Shown in pieces: positions 61,725 to 64,000 of a DNA stretch of 64,000 bases. The notes beneath the pieces are model-generated. The model was not told where the DNA came from. It did no database searches and was given only the letters and a program-made list of their open reading frames with translations. Numbering within the stretch: the stretch's first letter is position 1; each line of letters starts with the position of its first letter. The position numbers and the translations under genes were made by a program. Source of the stretch: Algoriphagus sp. NG3 (GTDB taxonomy: Bacteria; Bacteroidota; Bacteroidia; Cytophagales; Cyclobacteriaceae); the NCBI RefSeq assembly GCF_034119865.1, contig NZ_CP139421.1:806001-870000 (forward strand), in the 5' to 3' direction.

Positions 61725-62858
61725 ATGAAGGGTTTTTTATTGGTTTCATTTCTTCTAGTCTTAGTTTCCTGCGGGGAAAAGACTGGTGAAACTAGGGCAA
61801 CGGCTTATATTCCTGAGTTGGTGATTACCGATAGTCTGGTGATCGATAACTTGACCGAACTTGCACTAATAGATGTCAAAGAGGATCATTCGGAATATCT
61901 TTTTTATGATTGGACTACCAGTGAACTTTTTAGGATTAATGCCGAGGGACACATACTTACCAAAGCAAATAGAAGTGAGGATGGCAAGGACAGTTTCAAA
62001 TCAAGGTATTTTAGCACAGCCACCTATATGGGAGAAGATAAGATACTAATACTTTCACATGTTGGAGCCTTTATTTATGATCTGGAATTTAATCTAATTG
62101 ATGAACGTGAGTTGGATTTTGAATTGATCACTAGAAGAATTGTAGGTAGTCGAGCTGCTCTTACGCATAAGAATTTCTTTTATACATTTTCACTCGACAA
62201 GTCTGAGTCACATGAGGTTAATCAATCAGATGATTTTAGTATTGCTTACCCGTTTATTACAATCAGAGATCTCAATTCCATGAAAACCCTTAGTTCAGCG
62301 TTCATTCCTGCTGAAAGCCAAGTGGCTATCAATCCCGGACAATACAATAATTTAGATCCGATTGTAAAATTTTTTGAGGATGAGCTGTTTGTGCTTTTTC
62401 CAAATTCCCCTGAAATGTATGTCTATGAGTTTCCTGAATTAAAGTTGAAAAGAAAATGGGATTTGAACCCTGGCAAAAGTTACAAACAGATTTCGCCAAC
62501 TAGGGATGAAGCATCATTTGAAGGATTTTTAAATGCTTTGGCCAGTTCAGAATACACGAATTTTGTGATCTCAAATGATTATTTGTTAACGCAATTTGAA
62601 GGCTTTGCGCCACAGGAGGACGTAGATAAGCTTCCAAAAGAGAATGTGGGTGGGCCAGAATTTATGGAATTGGCAGATAAATATAAGTCAATCTCCAATT
62701 ACCAGATTTTCAAAGGCGAAGAAAACATATGGCAAGGCAATTGGGATGTGAAGCTTTGGTCAGTGCGTGATATTCTTTACTCTAACGCAAAGCCCGGAGA
62801 AGATCCATATGCTGTGGAAAAGGATGTGCAGACCATCTACTTTTATGAGTTAAAATAG
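61725..62858 (+). CDS. Hypothetical lipoprotein, beta-propeller-like
   Basis: This 377-residue lipoprotein (LVLVSCGEKTGE) has a repeated strand pattern such as 'EYLFYDWTTSELFRINAEGHIL' and 'KILILSHVGAFIYDLEFNLI', suggesting a six-bladed beta-propeller like BF3164-type proteins of Bacteroidota. No catalytic residues are seen. The SDR gene follows 55 bases after its stop and may share the transcript. Family assignment is tentative. Confidence 0.75.
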   Translation: MKGFLLVSFLLVLVSCGEKTGETRATAYIPELVITDSLVIDNLTELALIDVKEDHSEYLFYDWTTSELFRINAEGHILTKANRSEDGKDSFKSRYFSTATYMGEDKILILSHVGAFIYDLEFNLIDERELDFELITRRIVGSRAALTHKNFFYTFSLDKSESHEVNQSDDFSIAYPFITIRDLNSMKTLSSAFIPAESQVAINPGQYNNLDPIVKFFEDELFVLFPNSPEMYVYEFPELKLKRKWDLNPGKSYKQISPTRDEASFEGFLNALASSEYTNFVISNDYLLTQFEGFAPQEDVDKLPKENVGGPEFMELADKYKSISNYQIFKGEENIWQGNWDVKLWSVRDILYSNAKPGEDPYAVEKDVQTIYFYELK

Positions 62859-62913
62859 CTTTAGCTTCAAACATTCTTTGCTTCTCATTGCTTTTAAGCT
62901 AAAAGGAAAAGCA

Positions 62914-63594
62914 ATGAAAGGAAAGAACATAGTCATCATAGGAGGCAATTCTGGAATAGGTAAAGCTGTAGCAGCGTTGGCGGAAAATAGTGGTACAAAT
63001 TTATTTCTCTATTCCAGATCCGGAGAAGGAAATCAGCAAGTAGATGTCACGGATGAGGGGATGGAGTTCATGGATTTACCGGAGGTAATTGATGGATTGG
63101 TTTATTGTCCTGGATCTATTAACCTGAAACCCTTCCACAGAATTACAGTGGAGGACTTCCAATCAGAGATGGATATTAACTTTTTCGGAGCTGTAAGAAC
63201 TCTCCAAGCCTGCATGAAAAATCTGAAAAAATCCGGTAGTGCCTCCGTTGTCCTTTATAGCACGGTAGCGGTACAGACCGGAATGGGTTTTCATGCGGGA
63301 ATTGCTTCAGCTAAGGGAGCGATAGAAGGCTTGGTACGGTCACTGGCTGCAGAATGGGCTCCAAACCATATCAGGGTCAATGCCATTGCTCCCTCTTTGA
63401 CAGATACACTTCTGGCAAATCAACTCATTAGCACAGATGAGAAGCGTGTGGCATCAGAGAAAAGACATCCTTTGGGAAGAATAGGTAAACCCGAAGATAT
63501 TGCTGAGGCCACCTGTTTCCTCTTGGATGAAAAATCCTCCTGGGTCACAGGACAGATACTGCATGTGGATGGCGGAATGTCTTCCTTGAAATAA
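62914..63594 (+). CDS. Short-chain dehydrogenase/reductase lacking the catalytic Tyr
   Basis: This 226-residue SDR has the NAD(P)-binding motif GGNSGIGKA (10-18) and the family lysine Lys134. The usual Tyr four residues before it is Ile130 (GIASAKGAIEG). A candidate Ser is Ser116, and the C-terminal PLGRIGKPEDIAEATCFLL and GQILHVDGGMSS are typical. The same Y-to-I change seems to recur in a Bacteroidota subfamily known to me, so it is probably not an error. Catalysis may be lost or use another residue. I start at the ATG at 62914; a TTG at 62878 would add 12 residues. Confidence 0.88.
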   Translation: MKGKNIVIIGGNSGIGKAVAALAENSGTNLFLYSRSGEGNQQVDVTDEGMEFMDLPEVIDGLVYCPGSINLKPFHRITVEDFQSEMDINFFGAVRTLQACMKNLKKSGSASVVLYSTVAVQTGMGFHAGIASAKGAIEGLVRSLAAEWAPNHIRVNAIAPSLTDTLLANQLISTDEKRVASEKRHPLGRIGKPEDIAEATCFLLDEKSSWVTGQILHVDGGMSSLK

Positions 63595-63657
63595 GAATAG
63601 TTACAAACCAATTCATATGGAGTTGACTTTATTGGAAGGTGTTGCTTAGTTTTATGT

Positions 63658-64000
63658 ATGAAGCATTCCCTATTAGTAGGATTCGGTTTTTTACTGTTGT
63701 CTGTCTCCTGTACAAAATCTGAATCTGAGTCCATATCCTTCAATACTGTAACGGGCACGATTCCCCTAGATTCTATGGGGATTACATTAGTTCACGAGCA
63801 TATGTTAGTGGATTTTATAGGTGCGGATTCAGTCTCTCCGGATCGGTATGATCAGGATAAGGTTATCGCAAAGGTTTTGCCTTATTTGATGGAGGTAAAG
63901 AAGTATGGCGTAAAAACGATTTTTGACTGCACACCTTCTTACTTGGCTAAAGATCCTGTTTTGCTGAAAAAACTTTCAGAGCTTTCAGGGGTTCAGCTGG
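63658..64000 (+). CDS. Phosphotriesterase-family lipoprotein, N-terminal part (3' end outside window)
   Basis: An ATG at 63658 opens a frame of 114 codons to the window edge. It has a lipoprotein signal (LLSVSCTKSES) and the N-terminal region of a phosphotriesterase-like metal hydrolase: TVTGTIPLDSMGITLVHEH, where the HEH motif supplies two metal ligands, and GVKTIFDCTPSYLAKDP. PTE-like proteins in bacteria usually act as lactonases or amidohydrolases rather than on organophosphates. The rest of the active site is beyond the window. Confidence 0.85.
   Translation, partial: MKHSLLVGFGFLLLSVSCTKSESESISFNTVTGTIPLDSMGITLVHEHMLVDFIGADSVSPDRYDQDKVIAKVLPYLMEVKKYGVKTIFDCTPSYLAKDPVLLKKLSELSGVQL

Overview
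The window reads as a chromosomal segment of a Bacteroidota bacterium. The most likely placement is Cytophagales, close to Cyclobacteriaceae such as Algoriphagus; this is inferred from gene types and style, not from a marker gene. The supporting signs are a SusC/SusD pair, TPR-LytS/LytTR two-component genes, FG-GAP and HEAT-rich periplasmic oxidoreductases, a DUF6089-like barrel, promoters of the TTTG / TAnnTTTG type, few Shine-Dalgarno sites and many '...FAQ' or lipobox signal peptides. I see no tRNA, rRNA, CRISPR array, intact insertion sequence or prophage.

Layout. 1-5.9 kb: tail of an AraC regulator, topoisomerase III, a FtsX/MacB-type permease and a small unknown. 6.1-9.0 kb: a translationally coupled LytTR response regulator and TPR histidine kinase, with a direct repeat upstream that looks like a LytTR site. 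9.4-11.6 kb: four small envelope proteins. 12.3-17.6 kb: housekeeping genes (DUF4197, purN, proBA, UbiA-type prenyltransferase). 18.0-26.3 kb: a polysaccharide utilisation locus made of a GH144-type lipoprotein, SusD, SusC and an unusual membrane regulator. 26.5-30.0 kb: S9 peptidase, DUF1801 protein and glycerophosphodiesterase. 30.3-31.4 kb: an array of about 320-bp repeats rich in hairpins. 31.5-39.8 kb: four co-directional genes for periplasmic oxidoreductases. 40.3-41.8 kb: two ferritin-like proteins. 42.7-45.4 kb: a four-gene ABC exporter/GntR operon with an operator-like dyad. 45.5-51.8 kb: S41 protease, HPP protein, secreted RidA, GNAT, outer-membrane barrel and MscS. 51.9-54.9 kb: GNAT-nitrilase fusion, kdsC and kdsA with overlapping ends. 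55.0-59.3 kb: three L,D-transpeptidases and a relic. 59.6-60.7 kb: PTPS and folE. 60.8-61.6 kb: a second hairpin array beside a decayed CPBP protease gene. 61.7-64.0 kb: a lipoprotein, an SDR lacking the catalytic Tyr, and the start of a phosphotriesterase-like lipoprotein.

How the genes work together. In the PUL, SusC/SusD would import an oligosaccharide released by the surface GH144-type enzyme, probably a beta-1,2-glucan. The gene upstream encodes a 7TMR-DISM sensor whose C-terminus is a transposase-type zinc ribbon without a nuclease domain; I propose that it is a membrane-bound regulator of this PUL, and it is the most unusual single protein here. The 31.5-39.8 kb cluster pairs two related propeller/HEAT dehydrogenase-like proteins. 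One carries a blue-copper domain and the other a cytochrome c domain, with a DoxX membrane protein and an FG-GAP protein between them. The order and the strong terminator at the end suggest one electron-transfer operon of unknown substrate. KdsC/KdsA make KDO for lipopolysaccharide, the L,D-transpeptidases act on peptidoglycan, and FolE plus a CxxxxxHGH-type PTPS suggest tetrahydrobiopterin rather than queuosine synthesis.
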